Assembly: GCA_026693085.1 (NCBI GenBank)
Contig: JAPLNB010000146.1
Span: forward strand, 1 to 47,499
Direction of reading: 5' to 3'
Origin: Planctomycetota bacterium
Lineage (GTDB): Bacteria > Planctomycetota > Phycisphaerae > Tepidisphaerales > Tepidisphaeraceae
Length of the DNA: 47,499 nucleotides
Shown here: in pieces, positions 7,984-15,212 of the stretch
Layout of the letters: the number at the start of each line of letters is the position of its first letter
Position numbering within the stretch: the stretch's first letter is position 1
Notes under the pieces: model-generated
Told to the model about the DNA's origin: nothing
The model's database searches: none
The model's input: only the letters and a program-made list of their open reading frames with translations
Position numbers and translations under genes: made by a program

Positions 7984-9330
7984 ATGGCCGACAACACCGT
8001 AATGGAAAGACTCGTCTCGCTCTGCAAACGACGCGGCTACATCTTCGCCGGGTCCGAGATCTACGGCGGCCTCAAAGGCACGTGGGACTACGGCCCGCTC
8101 GGCGTCGAGCTCCTCCGTAACATCAAGAACGCCTGGTGGCATGACAACGTCACCACGCGCGAGGACATTGTCGGGCTCGATTCGTCGATCCTGATGGCCC
8201 GCACGGTCTGGCAAGCCTCCGGCCACGAGTCCAATTTCACGGACCCCCTCATCGACTGCAAATGCTGCAAAGAGCGCTTCCGCGCCGACCAGATCATGGA
8301 GTCCCAGTGCCCCCGCAAGCCCTCGAAGCACCCCGGCGAGCACCATGAGTGCCAGCTCACCGAGGCGCGCAAGTTCAATCTCATGTTCAAGACGTTCGTC
8401 GGCCCGGTGGAGGAAGATTCCCAGATGGTGTACCTCCGCCCGGAAACCGCCCAGGGCATCTTCGTCAACTTCAAGAACGTTTGAGTCTCGACCCGCATCA
8501 AGATCCCCTTAGGCATCGCCCAGATCGGCAAGTCGTTCCGCAACGAAATCACCCCCAAGCAGTTCATCTTCCGCTCCCGCGAATTCGAGCAGATGGAAAT
8601 CGAGTTCTTCTGCAAGCCGGAGACCAGCCAGGAATGGTACGCCCGCTGGCGCGACGCCCGTTTCAAGTGGTACCAGGACCTCGGCCTCAAAGGCTCCAAC
8701 CTCCGCCTCCGCGAGCACGGCAAGGAAGAGCTGTCGTTCTACTCCTGCGGCACCAGCGACGTCGAATACATGTTCCCGTGGGGCTGGGGCGAGCTGGAAG
8801 GGATCGCCCACCGCGGGGACTATGACCTCAAACAGCATCAGCAATTTTCCGGCAAAGACTTGACCTACTTCGACGACGAAACCAAGGAACGGTTTCTCCC
8901 GCACGTCATCGAACCCTCCGCCGGCGCCACCCGCTCGGTTCTGGCGTTCCTCTGCGAGGCCTTCGCCGAAGATCAGGCGCCCAATGAAAAGGGCGTCATG
9001 GAAACCCGCACGGTTCTGCGTCTGCATCCGCGTCTGGCCCCCGTGAAAGCCGCCATCTTCCCCCTGGTCAAGAAAGAGGGCATGCCCGAACGCTCCATGG
9101 CCATCTACAAGGACCTCCAGAAGCATTTTCCGGTCTTCTACGATGAAAAAGGTGCGGTAGGGCGGCGATATCGTCGTCAAGACGAGGCTGGGACGCCGTT
9201 CTGCCTCACCATCGACGGCCAAACCGCGCAGGACCAGACCGTCACCATTCGCGACCGCGATTCCATGAAACAGGAGCGTGTTTCGACGGATCAGATCCTG
9301 AGGTATCTGATCGAGCGGCTAACGGCATGA
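7984..9330 (+). CDS. glyS: Glycyl-tRNA synthetase (dimeric type) with one in-frame TGA
   Basis: Glycine--tRNA ligase of the homodimeric class II type, 448 codons before the final stop. It starts at ATG 7984 with GGAG at 7972-7975. The N-terminus ('[20 protein letters not shown]') and the segment '[15 protein letters not shown]' are typical, then codon 167 (8482-8484) is TGA. The same frame continues without any shift into '[41 protein letters not shown]' (motif 2) and ends with the anticodon-binding domain ('[23 protein letters not shown]'). The TGA stands at exactly one residue position, so this is a substitution, not an indel. TGA is an ordinary stop for many neighbours. Sequencing error, a true nonsense mutation, or readthrough remain possible; the flanking residues (V after the stop, Leu for the usual Phe in 'PFGIAQ') also deviate from the consensus I remember. 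Confidence 0.9.
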
Positions 9331-9340
9331 TCCGGCTTGG

Positions 9341-9351
9341 CGGTAGGGGGG
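9341..9351 (+). repeat. G-tract word CGGTAGGGGGG
   Basis: A perfect copy of the 11-bp word, 10 nt after the glyS stop codon, in the short spacer before the DUF3524 gene. Confidence 0.6.
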
Positions 9352-9448
9352 TGACAGGGTCCAACAAGCAATGGTCACTGGCATCCATCCGCGGCAGGGG
9401 CCTCTACGCCCATTTGAAAAGTCGGGACCCACAATCGAAAATGTCCCG

Positions 9449-10528
9449 ATGCAGATGCCCCAGCTCGACATCCTTGCCCTTGAGCCCTTCTATGGCGGCG
9501 AGAGAAAGTCGATGCTGGAGACCATCCTGCGTTTCAGCCGGCACCGCTGGACCGTGCTGAAGCTCCCGCCTCGCCGCATCGAACGCCGGCTCGCGGCCGC
9601 CGCCCACTGGTTCGGAGAACAGATTTCCCGCCACTGGTCTGGCCACATCGACGTCCTCTTCTGCTCGGAGGCGATGAACCTTGCGGATCTGCTTCGGTTT
9701 GTCCCGGAATTGGCCACCAAGCCGTCGGTCGTCTACTTCCACGACAACCAGCTTCCGCCGATCGGCTCAACCCCCGATAACCCGCTCCAGGTGGTCAACA
9801 TCTCGACTGCCGCCGCCGCCACCGAGGTCTGGTTCAACTCCCATTACCACAAGCGGACGTTTCTCCGCCGCGCAAAAGCCCTGGTCGAGCAGCTTCCGGA
9901 GTTGGCCGGCCATGACCCCGTCCCCGAGGTCACCGACAAAGCGGCGTTCATGCCTCCGCCGGTCGATCAGACGCTCTCCCAGCAGATCATCCAATCTGAA
10001 TCCGTCGTCCGCGACCCCCGAACGATCTTCGTTGACACGCGAAACGCCAACACCAAGCTCCTCAACGAAGCCCTGACCATGCTCCACCGCCGGGAGAAAT
10101 ACAAGCTGATCACGGTTGGCCCAGTCGAGGGCCTCACCGACGACTTGCCTCGCCGCACCATCGCCGAGGATGATGAGCCTGCCCAGATTCGCGCTCTGCA
10201 CGAGGCATTTGTCGTGGTCTCCGGCCGTCCTTACGCCAACTACGACCACCACGCCGTCCGCGGGCTGTTACTGGGCTGCTGGCCCATTTTCCCGAATGCC
10301 GCCTGCTATCCCGAACTGCTCCCCAAGTCGCTGCATCCGCTTTGTCTGTACGACACCGCCGATGCCGATCGCCTCGTTACGCAACTCCAGAATTCCTGGT
10401 GGATCGAGCAGCCGGCCAAGTACAAGGATGAGCTATTCGCCATCCTCACCCGTTTTGACGCCGTCCAAGCCTGCCAAGCCATGGACGACCGGCTGGAGCA
10501 ACTGGCCATCGCATATACGTTGAGTTGA
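9449..10528 (+). CDS. DUF3524-type glycosyltransferase (QTMAN-like)
   Basis: About 359 residues from ATG 9449 (a second ATG at 9455 is possible; there is no clear ribosome site). The N-terminus 'LDILALEPFYGGERKSMLETILRFSRHRWTVLKLPPRRIERRLAAAAHWF' is the DUF3524 signature found in tRNA-queuosine alpha-mannosyltransferase and its bacterial relatives. The C-terminal half has the look of a GT-B glycosyltransferase ('ALHEAFVVVSGRPYANYDHHAVRGLLLGCWPIFPN'). The family link to a mannosyltransferase is established for eukaryotic members; the acceptor of bacterial proteins is not known to me. Its position after glyS is compatible with a tRNA-related role, but that is inference only. Confidence 0.75.
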   Translation: MQMPQLDILALEPFYGGERKSMLETILRFSRHRWTVLKLPPRRIERRLAAAAHWFGEQISRHWSGHIDVLFCSEAMNLADLLRFVPELATKPSVVYFHDNQLPPIGSTPDNPLQVVNISTAAAATEVWFNSHYHKRTFLRRAKALVEQLPELAGHDPVPEVTDKAAFMPPPVDQTLSQQIIQSESVVRDPRTIFVDTRNANTKLLNEALTMLHRREKYKLITVGPVEGLTDDLPRRTIAEDDEPAQIRALHEAFVVVSGRPYANYDHHAVRGLLLGCWPIFPNAACYPELLPKSLHPLCLYDTADADRLVTQLQNSWWIEQPAKYKDELFAILTRFDAVQACQAMDDRLEQLAIAYTLS

Positions 10529-10534
10529 TCAATG

Positions 10535-10545
10535 CGGTAGGGGGG
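10535..10545 (+). repeat. G-tract word CGGTAGGGGGG
   Basis: A second perfect intergenic copy, 6 nt after the stop of the DUF3524 gene. It is followed directly by the small hairpin GTTCG/CGAAC (10545-10561), which has no T-run. Confidence 0.6.
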
Positions 10546-10607
10546 TTCGATCGGACCGAACAGAGCAATAGCCACACGGCATACCAGCCGGTAAACTGCC
10601 TTGACCT

Positions 10608-11507
10608 ATGCGTTCCACAAATACATTCGCCAATCGTTGTCTGCTCGCATTACTGGTTCTGATCCCCGCGTTCTCCGTCGGCTGTGCGCATAACCCCGCT
10701 GGCGCTGAGGCTGCCACCACTTGGAAAAGCCCCTTCTTCTTCATTACGATGACCGACCCCCAACTCGGCTTTTTCACCGAGAACGCCGACACGGCCAAAG
10801 AAACCGAGCTTCTGGAGAAAGCCATCGCTCACGCCAACCGTCTGAAACCCGCGTTTGTCGTTATGACCGGCGACCTGATTCACAAGCCTGGCGACGACGC
10901 CCAGAGGCGTGAGTTCCTCCGCATCACCGCCACGCTCGACAGAACCATCCCGCTCCACCTGCTCGCCGGCAACCACGACCTCGGCAACGTCCCCACTCGG
11001 CCGAGCATCGACTATTACCGCCAGCATTTTGGCCCCGACCATTACTCCTTCGACATAGGTGGCTGCCATTTCGTCGCCCTGAACACCACCCTGATGCATT
11101 CGCCCGGGAAAGCCATGCAGCAGGAAGCGGAGCAATGGACCTGGTTGACCACCGATCTCGAACAATCCGCGACCAAACACCCGACGCAAACGATCCTTTT
11201 CCAACACCACCCGACATTTCTGAAGAATGCTGACGAGCCTAACGATTACCATACAGTGCCCGCTCCGCGCCGGGCCGAGCTTTTGCAGCTTTGCCGCCAA
11301 TACAACATTGCGGCCGTCTTCGCGGGTCATCTTCACCGCTGCAATGCTGTCAGCTACCGGAAAATGCAGGTCTTCGCCGCCGGCCCGGTCGGCAAACCGC
11401 TGGGCAAAGACCCGTCGGGCCTGACGATCGTGAAAGTCTATCCCGACCGGGTCGACTACGAATATCACAGCCTCGACGCGGTCCCGGCGTCGGTCACGTT
11501 CGACTGA
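10608..11507 (+). CDS. Calcineurin-like metallophosphoesterase, probable lipoprotein
   Basis: A 299-residue protein with an N-terminal hydrophobic segment ending in a plausible lipobox (SVGC, Cys26), so probably exported and lipid-anchored. The metal-binding motifs of the calcineurin-like phosphoesterase fold are all present and in order: TDPQLG (D50), GDL (88-90), GNHD (121-124), HHP and GHLHR near the C-terminus. It resembles the CPPED1 group of phosphatases. The substrate cannot be told from sequence. No Shine-Dalgarno sequence is visible before the ATG; TAAACT at 10592-10597 lies so close that a leaderless transcript is possible. Confidence 0.88.
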   Translation: MRSTNTFANRCLLALLVLIPAFSVGCAHNPAGAEAATTWKSPFFFITMTDPQLGFFTENADTAKETELLEKAIAHANRLKPAFVVMTGDLIHKPGDDAQRREFLRITATLDRTIPLHLLAGNHDLGNVPTRPSIDYYRQHFGPDHYSFDIGGCHFVALNTTLMHSPGKAMQQEAEQWTWLTTDLEQSATKHPTQTILFQHHPTFLKNADEPNDYHTVPAPRRAELLQLCRQYNIAAVFAGHLHRCNAVSYRKMQVFAAGPVGKPLGKDPSGLTIVKVYPDRVDYEYHSLDAVPASVTFD

Positions 11508-11962
11508 GCTTTCGATTGTTTCTCAAGGAGAGGCTTCCAGGCAATTGAACCCCCCTGCCACGTCCCATAATCTATGTTATGTTAAGTTGGACATTGCCGG
11601 GCGAATACTGCTGCGAATCCGCATTTACCGGGGCAAAACCGTCAAATCGTAGCCAGACTGACGACTGCCGTCGCTCCGGCAAGGCCTGCGTCCATCGCAA
11701 AGCTCCGGCGTATGGGGTGCTGAACGGGTTGCTGGGAGAAGTTCACCCGCCGTGCCGGCAAAGGGTTTCTGGTTTGGACATTTCCCGGCACCACGGCATG
11801 TTGATGCGCCAGCCAGTTGGTCACGACCGCCACCAAACCGGCGGCGGCGAGGCTGTGGGTGTTGTACAGCGATCACGGGTTGGGGGTGGGCCGTCGCACT
11901 CCGTTGATCCATCTCCGGAGTACGCATCAATGGATCACACGCTCACCATTGACTTGCTTTTC
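11508..11962. other. Spacer between convergent phosphoesterase and bioB genes
   Basis: About 450 bases. Apart from a doubtful 64-residue open frame on the minus strand, nothing recognisable is encoded. A reversed G-tract word (GGCAGGGGGG on the minus strand) lies at 11550-11559. Confidence 0.4.
11642..11836 (-). CDS. Doubtful small two-helix membrane protein
   Basis: A 64-residue frame starting at TTG 11836 (a GTG codon follows directly) and immediately preceded by a stop. Two segments are hydrophobic enough to span a membrane: the N-terminus (VAVVTNWLAH) and the C-terminus (MDAGLAGATAVVSLATI). It reads more like a protein than the competing frames but has no recognised domain and no clear ribosome site. 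It could be a decayed gene downstream of bioB. Confidence 0.22.
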   Translation of the reverse strand: MVAVVTNWLAHQHAVVPGNVQTRNPLPARRVNFSQQPVQHPIRRSFAMDAGLAGATAVVSLATI

Positions 11963-12979
11963 TCAGACGACTCGAATGTCCTTTTCGACCCCCCCACCGC
12001 CGTTTTCCCAATTCATCCCCAGGTCTCGCACCATTTGATGATCCATCTCCACGGTGCGTCCGAGGGTCGTCAGGTAATTGCCGATGATGGCGCTGCTGGC
12101 TCCGGCGTAGAACATCCAGCTTTGCAGGTTCCTCAAACACAGTTCTCTGCCCCCCGCGACTTTGAGTTCCTTGTCCGGAAGCATGAACCTGCAAAACGAG
12201 ATGATTTTGAGGCATTCCATCGGCGGCAGTTTGTCGGTGCCCTGCAGGGGCGTTCCCGCGATTGGGTTGAGGAAATTGATCGGCATGACATGCACCCCGA
12301 TCTCTCGGAGGGTGAAGACCATATCCAATCGGTCTTGCCAGTGTTCGCCCATGCCGAAAATTCCGCCGCTGCACAATTCAAGGCCTGCCGTCTTGGCGAT
12401 TTTCAGCGTCCTTACCCGCTCGTTGTACGAATGTGTGGTGACAATTTGCGGATAAAATCGCTCGGAGGTTTCGAGGTTGTGATTGACCCGGCGGATGCCG
12501 CAGTCGTAGAGGAACGTGGCCGTTTCCTCGGTGAGTGTTCCGAGGTCGGCGCAGAGGCGGGTTTTGCCCTCGGCAGCGAGGCGTCTGATTGCCGGCCCCA
12601 GCCAATCTTCCAGTTCAGATCGCGTCGGCGCGCGTCCGCTGTTGACGATTCCGAAATGGTTTGCGCCTGATTGCGCGGCGTTGGCCGCGGTGCTGAGGAT
12701 CTGTTCGCCGCTCAATCTGGTTTGGGGCCCTACGGTGGTGGTGTAATGCGCGGATTGCGCACAGAACTTGCAGTCCTCGGTGCATCCTCCCAGCTTGGCC
12801 GGCACGATCGCGCAGAATGTCACATCGTGTCCCACAAACCGGATGCGGATCTTATTCGCCCAATAGAACAGGTCGTAGACATCATCCCCCCCCACCGTCG
12901 TCAGATAGGTTGCCTCTTCCTGACCCAGCAGTTCTCCCCCGAGGACTTTCTCCGCCAACCCCGCGATACGACGTTGCAC
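11963..12979 (-). CDS. bioB: Biotin synthase
   Basis: A 338-residue radical-SAM enzyme that inserts sulfur into dethiobiotin, the last step of biotin synthesis. The radical-SAM cluster motif CxxxCxxC is C66, C70, C73 in 'GGCTEDCKFCAQS', and 'AIVPAKLGGC', 'NHNLETSERFYP', 'CSGGIFGMGE' and 'INFLNPIAGTPL' are all typical of BioB. Length is normal. It is the last of a leftward gene string beginning with the HYExAFE gene; no other bio gene is visible. An 18-bp hairpin (13003-13049) separates it from the gene upstream, which may affect its expression. Confidence 0.95.
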   Translation of the reverse strand: MQRRIAGLAEKVLGGELLGQEEATYLTTVGGDDVYDLFYWANKIRIRFVGHDVTFCAIVPAKLGGCTEDCKFCAQSAHYTTTVGPQTRLSGEQILSTAANAAQSGANHFGIVNSGRAPTRSELEDWLGPAIRRLAAEGKTRLCADLGTLTEETATFLYDCGIRRVNHNLETSERFYPQIVTTHSYNERVRTLKIAKTAGLELCSGGIFGMGEHWQDRLDMVFTLREIGVHVMPINFLNPIAGTPLQGTDKLPPMECLKIISFCRFMLPDKELKVAGGRELCLRNLQSWMFYAGASSAIIGNYLTTLGRTVEMDHQMVRDLGMNWENGGGGVEKDIRVV

Positions 12980-13002
12980 CAGGCCTCCTGAAAAGAAAGA
13001 AA

Positions 13003-13049
13003 TGATGGATGATGAATCAGAGACAACGCGCCTGACTCATCATCCATCA
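13003..13049. repeat. 18-bp inverted repeat upstream of bioB
   Basis: Left arm 13003-13020 (TGATGGATGATGAATCAG) pairs with 13032-13049 with one mismatch, loop 11 nt. The arms are 7-nt periodic (ATGATGG/ATGATGA), as in other repeat spacers of this window. There is no T-run on the minus strand, so it is a spacer hairpin rather than a terminator. Confidence 0.7.
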
Positions 13050-13069
13050 CTCAGCGTTCCGCATTCTTT

Positions 13070-13351
13070 TTACCTGTCGGCATCAAACGCATCGGCCAAA
13101 GGCCGCAGCGCTTTCAACTGCACCGATCGCGACTGGGCATCATGCACGAACAACCCGATGACTCCAATCCGTGTATCCACGATGTATATTGCATCGCCGC
13201 CGGATGACACCTTGTGCGTCGCGACCACGTAGTCTCCCTGTTTCAGCGACACCGCCTGTCCGGTCGCCGGCTTGGGCAGCATTACAATCGCTGCGATCAG
13301 CAGAACGGCGGTTGCCACCAGTATCCGAATTGCCGTTTTCTCAGCTTTCAT
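13070..13351 (-). CDS. Small secreted/membrane-anchored protein, paralogue of the next gene
   Basis: 93 residues, with AAGGTG just upstream of the ATG at 13351. The N-terminus carries a hydrophobic segment (VATAVLLIAAIVMLP), and the remainder is a small beta-rich domain with the pattern 'YVVATHKVSSGGDAIYIVDTRIGVIGLFVHD'. This matches in layout and in key positions (a D-T-x-x-G-x-x-G core followed by an acidic turn) the neighbouring protein 13406-13702, so the two look like a tandem duplication. I do not recognise the family. Confidence 0.65.
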   Translation of the reverse strand: MKAEKTAIRILVATAVLLIAAIVMLPKPATGQAVSLKQGDYVVATHKVSSGGDAIYIVDTRIGVIGLFVHDAQSRSVQLKALRPLADAFDADR

Positions 13352-13405
13352 ATTTCACCTTCTTGTTTTCCAGAGTTCGATCGAACCGTGCTCCCGTTGC
13401 GAGCC

Positions 13406-13702
13406 TCATCTGCCGACTGCGCCAGGCCCGGCAAACAAGCGGCCCACGTCGATCGGCTGGGTCACGTTCAGCGCCTTCTGACTCGGATCGCAGTAGACGG
13501 CGCCCAGAATTCCGTTCTGGGTGTCGAGCATGAACATCACGCCGTTCGTGACACCGGGCATGTCGGTGGGGATGATGATGATGTCGCTGCGCCCTCGGAC
13601 CTGCGCCAGCGCCGTGTTTTCGCCGCCGACCTTCCACATCAGCACCATCACCAGGACCGCGTTGAGAAACGCCAGTCCCCATAGCAGCTTCGAATGTCTC
13701 AT
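13406..13702 (-). CDS. Small secreted/membrane-anchored protein, paralogue of the previous gene
   Basis: 98 residues from ATG 13702, preceded by a strong AAGGAG (13706-13711); the frame is open upstream but that part is not protein-like. An N-terminal membrane anchor (LLWGLAFLNAVLVMVLMW) is followed by 'RSDIIIIPTDMPGVTNGVMFMLDTQNGILGAVYCDPSQKALNV', which aligns with the 13070-13351 protein around 'V/M-D-T-x-x-G-I/V-x-G'. The family is unknown to me. A 12-bp perfect palindrome GTTCGATCGAAC (13375-13386) lies in the gap between the two paralogues. Confidence 0.68.
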   Translation of the reverse strand: MRHSKLLWGLAFLNAVLVMVLMWKVGGENTALAQVRGRSDIIIIPTDMPGVTNGVMFMLDTQNGILGAVYCDPSQKALNVTQPIDVGRLFAGPGAVGR

Positions 13703-13749
13703 ATATCTCCTTGATTGTTGACGTCGCGTTGCCCCTGGTTCGCCAGCGG

Positions 13750-13983
13750 TCAATCCAGGTGCGAGCGTTTGGCGTCCTTGAACAACACGGCTATGCACAC
13801 CGCGGCCAGCAAGATGAACAGGCCCCACATGAGTGTCGAGGATGCGTCCCCGACTCGGACGGATTTTCCGTATCCCTCGAGCTTTGCGTCAATCTGCAGA
13901 GGCTCGTCCTGCGCCAATGCTACCATAGGGCACACCAGCAGGCCCACCACCCAGCACCACACGGATATTAAGCGTTGCTTCAT
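13750..13983 (-). CDS. Small membrane protein with signal peptide and C-terminal helix
   Basis: 77 residues from ATG 13983. A signal peptide (ISVWCWVVGLLVCPMVALAQ) is followed by a ~25-residue outside segment, a membrane helix (LMWGLFILLAAVCIAVLF) and a basic tail (KDAKRSHLD). The layout suggests a bitopic small protein. It begins 7 bp after the stop of the HYExAFE gene, indicating an operon. No family is recognised. Confidence 0.65.
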   Translation of the reverse strand: MKQRLISVWCWVVGLLVCPMVALAQDEPLQIDAKLEGYGKSVRVGDASSTLMWGLFILLAAVCIAVLFKDAKRSHLD

Positions 13984-13990
13984 GCCCACA

Positions 13991-14488
13991 TCATAACCAG
14001 CCTTCGATTGGCCGGGCAAGTGACCGGAAGTCGGCTTGTGGCACGGCGACCGTTTCCCACTTCAGCGAGCGGCGTCTCATGTGCTCCTGATACTCGGATA
14101 GCTCGACGCCCAATAGGAGGTACCAGCGGTCGCGATACATGAACATTCCGGGCTGGGGCGCCACCGGCGGATCGATCCAGTAGACGAACATCAACACTGC
14201 CGTGAACCCGTCGCCGAAGACTGCCTGCCATTGGAGGAGGTCAACTACATCCTGTTCGGTCGTCCAGGTTTGGAAGGAGGAACTGGATGCCTTGCCCTTT
14301 GCCTGGCGGCCTTTGACATCGACCAGCAGGTTTCGTCCGTGCATGTTGTACACCACAAAATCGAAGGACTTGAGCCTTGCATTGCTGAACAGCGCCTTTT
14401 TGGCCTCATCCACCGCGACATAGGGCACGCCATGCTCACGTAGATAAGCTTCGAACGCCGCCTCGTAATGGACCGTTCGATCAGCCAT
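13991..14488 (-). CDS. HYExAFE-type protein, possible nuclease fold
   Basis: 165 residues from ATG 14488 with GGGAG upstream. The N-terminus has the hallmark HYEAAFEAYL (H7-Y8-E9) with 'YVAVDEAKKALF', typical of a conserved planctomycete family named after that motif. Downstream, 'KSFDFVVYNMHGRNLLVDVKGRQ' gives an acidic residue followed by D-V-K on the next strand, as in PDDEXK nuclease-like folds; that is my inference, not an established function. It is the first gene of a leftward string with three small membrane proteins and bioB. Confidence 0.72.
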   Translation of the reverse strand: MADRTVHYEAAFEAYLREHGVPYVAVDEAKKALFSNARLKSFDFVVYNMHGRNLLVDVKGRQAKGKASSSSFQTWTTEQDVVDLLQWQAVFGDGFTAVLMFVYWIDPPVAPQPGMFMYRDRWYLLLGVELSEYQEHMRRRSLKWETVAVPQADFRSLARPIEGWL

Positions 14489-14608
14489 GTTGGACTCCCG
14501 GCTGTAAGTCCATCCGCTAATCCACCCAACCCCTATATCCCACCGCCGCCCGACTGTAATGTAGTTTACCAGATTGCGAAAACATAGTCCAGGACGCAGA
14601 ATAGCGCA

Positions 14609-15184
14609 ATGCGCATCATTGCAGGCGTGTTCCGCGGGCGAAAGCTGGTGGCTCCCGAGGGCTTGGCGACGCGGCCGATCACCGACCGTGTCAAACAGTC
14701 TCTGTTCGACATCCTGACCCCGGTGCTGGCGGACTCGATCGTGTACGACTGTTTTTCGGGGACCGGGTCGATGGGGCTGGAATCGCTGAGCCGGGGGTGT
14801 TCGTTTGCGACGTTTTTCGAGTCGGAGGCATCGGCTGTGTCGCGGCTGGGCCGGAATATTTCGACAATTGGGGTGCAGGATCGATCGCGGATCGTGCGGA
14901 GCGACCTTTTTCGCTGGTTTGCCGACCCGGCGAATGCTCCGGCGGCAGAGGGGCGGGCAACAATTGTTTTTCTGGACCCCCCCTACCGGTTCGTAACGGA
15001 GCGGGCGGAGGAGTTGTTGGGGCTGGCGCGGGACCTTATGAGCGGTCATCTGGCGCCTGGGGGGCTGGTGGTGTTTCGGCACGACTCGGCGGTTAGGTTG
15101 GGCTTACCCCCCCTACTGCCGCACGACTCGCGCGGGTATGGATCGATGACGTTGGATTTCCTGGTGTCGGCGGGCAGCGCGTAA
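14609..15184 (+). CDS. rsmD: 16S rRNA m2G966 methyltransferase
   Basis: 191 residues, the normal length of RsmD, which methylates G966 of 16S rRNA using S-adenosylmethionine. Visible motifs are 'MRIIAGVFRGRKL', 'TRPITDRVKQSLFDIL', the SAM-binding 'DCFSGTGSMGLESLSRG' and the catalytic DPPY (123-126). The DPPY codons happen to create a reversed copy of the window's G-tract word (14977-14988). It is divergent from the HYExAFE gene and convergent with rmuC, 28 bp apart. Confidence 0.93.
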   Translation: MRIIAGVFRGRKLVAPEGLATRPITDRVKQSLFDILTPVLADSIVYDCFSGTGSMGLESLSRGCSFATFFESEASAVSRLGRNISTIGVQDRSRIVRSDLFRWFADPANAPAAEGRATIVFLDPPYRFVTERAEELLGLARDLMSGHLAPGGLVVFRHDSAVRLGLPPLLPHDSRGYGSMTLDFLVSAGSA

Positions 15185-15212
15185 ATCGCCCGGGGTCCGG
15201 CGGTCTGAGTGT

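Noticed and set aside
8482..8535. Selenocysteine insertion at the glyS TGA
   Set aside because: No convincing SECIS hairpin is visible after the TGA, the position is not a Cys in the family as I know it, and no sel genes are in view.
10541..10561. GGTTCGATCGG as a tRNA T-arm
   Set aside because: Only a 5-bp hairpin is present and no other tRNA arm lies on either side.
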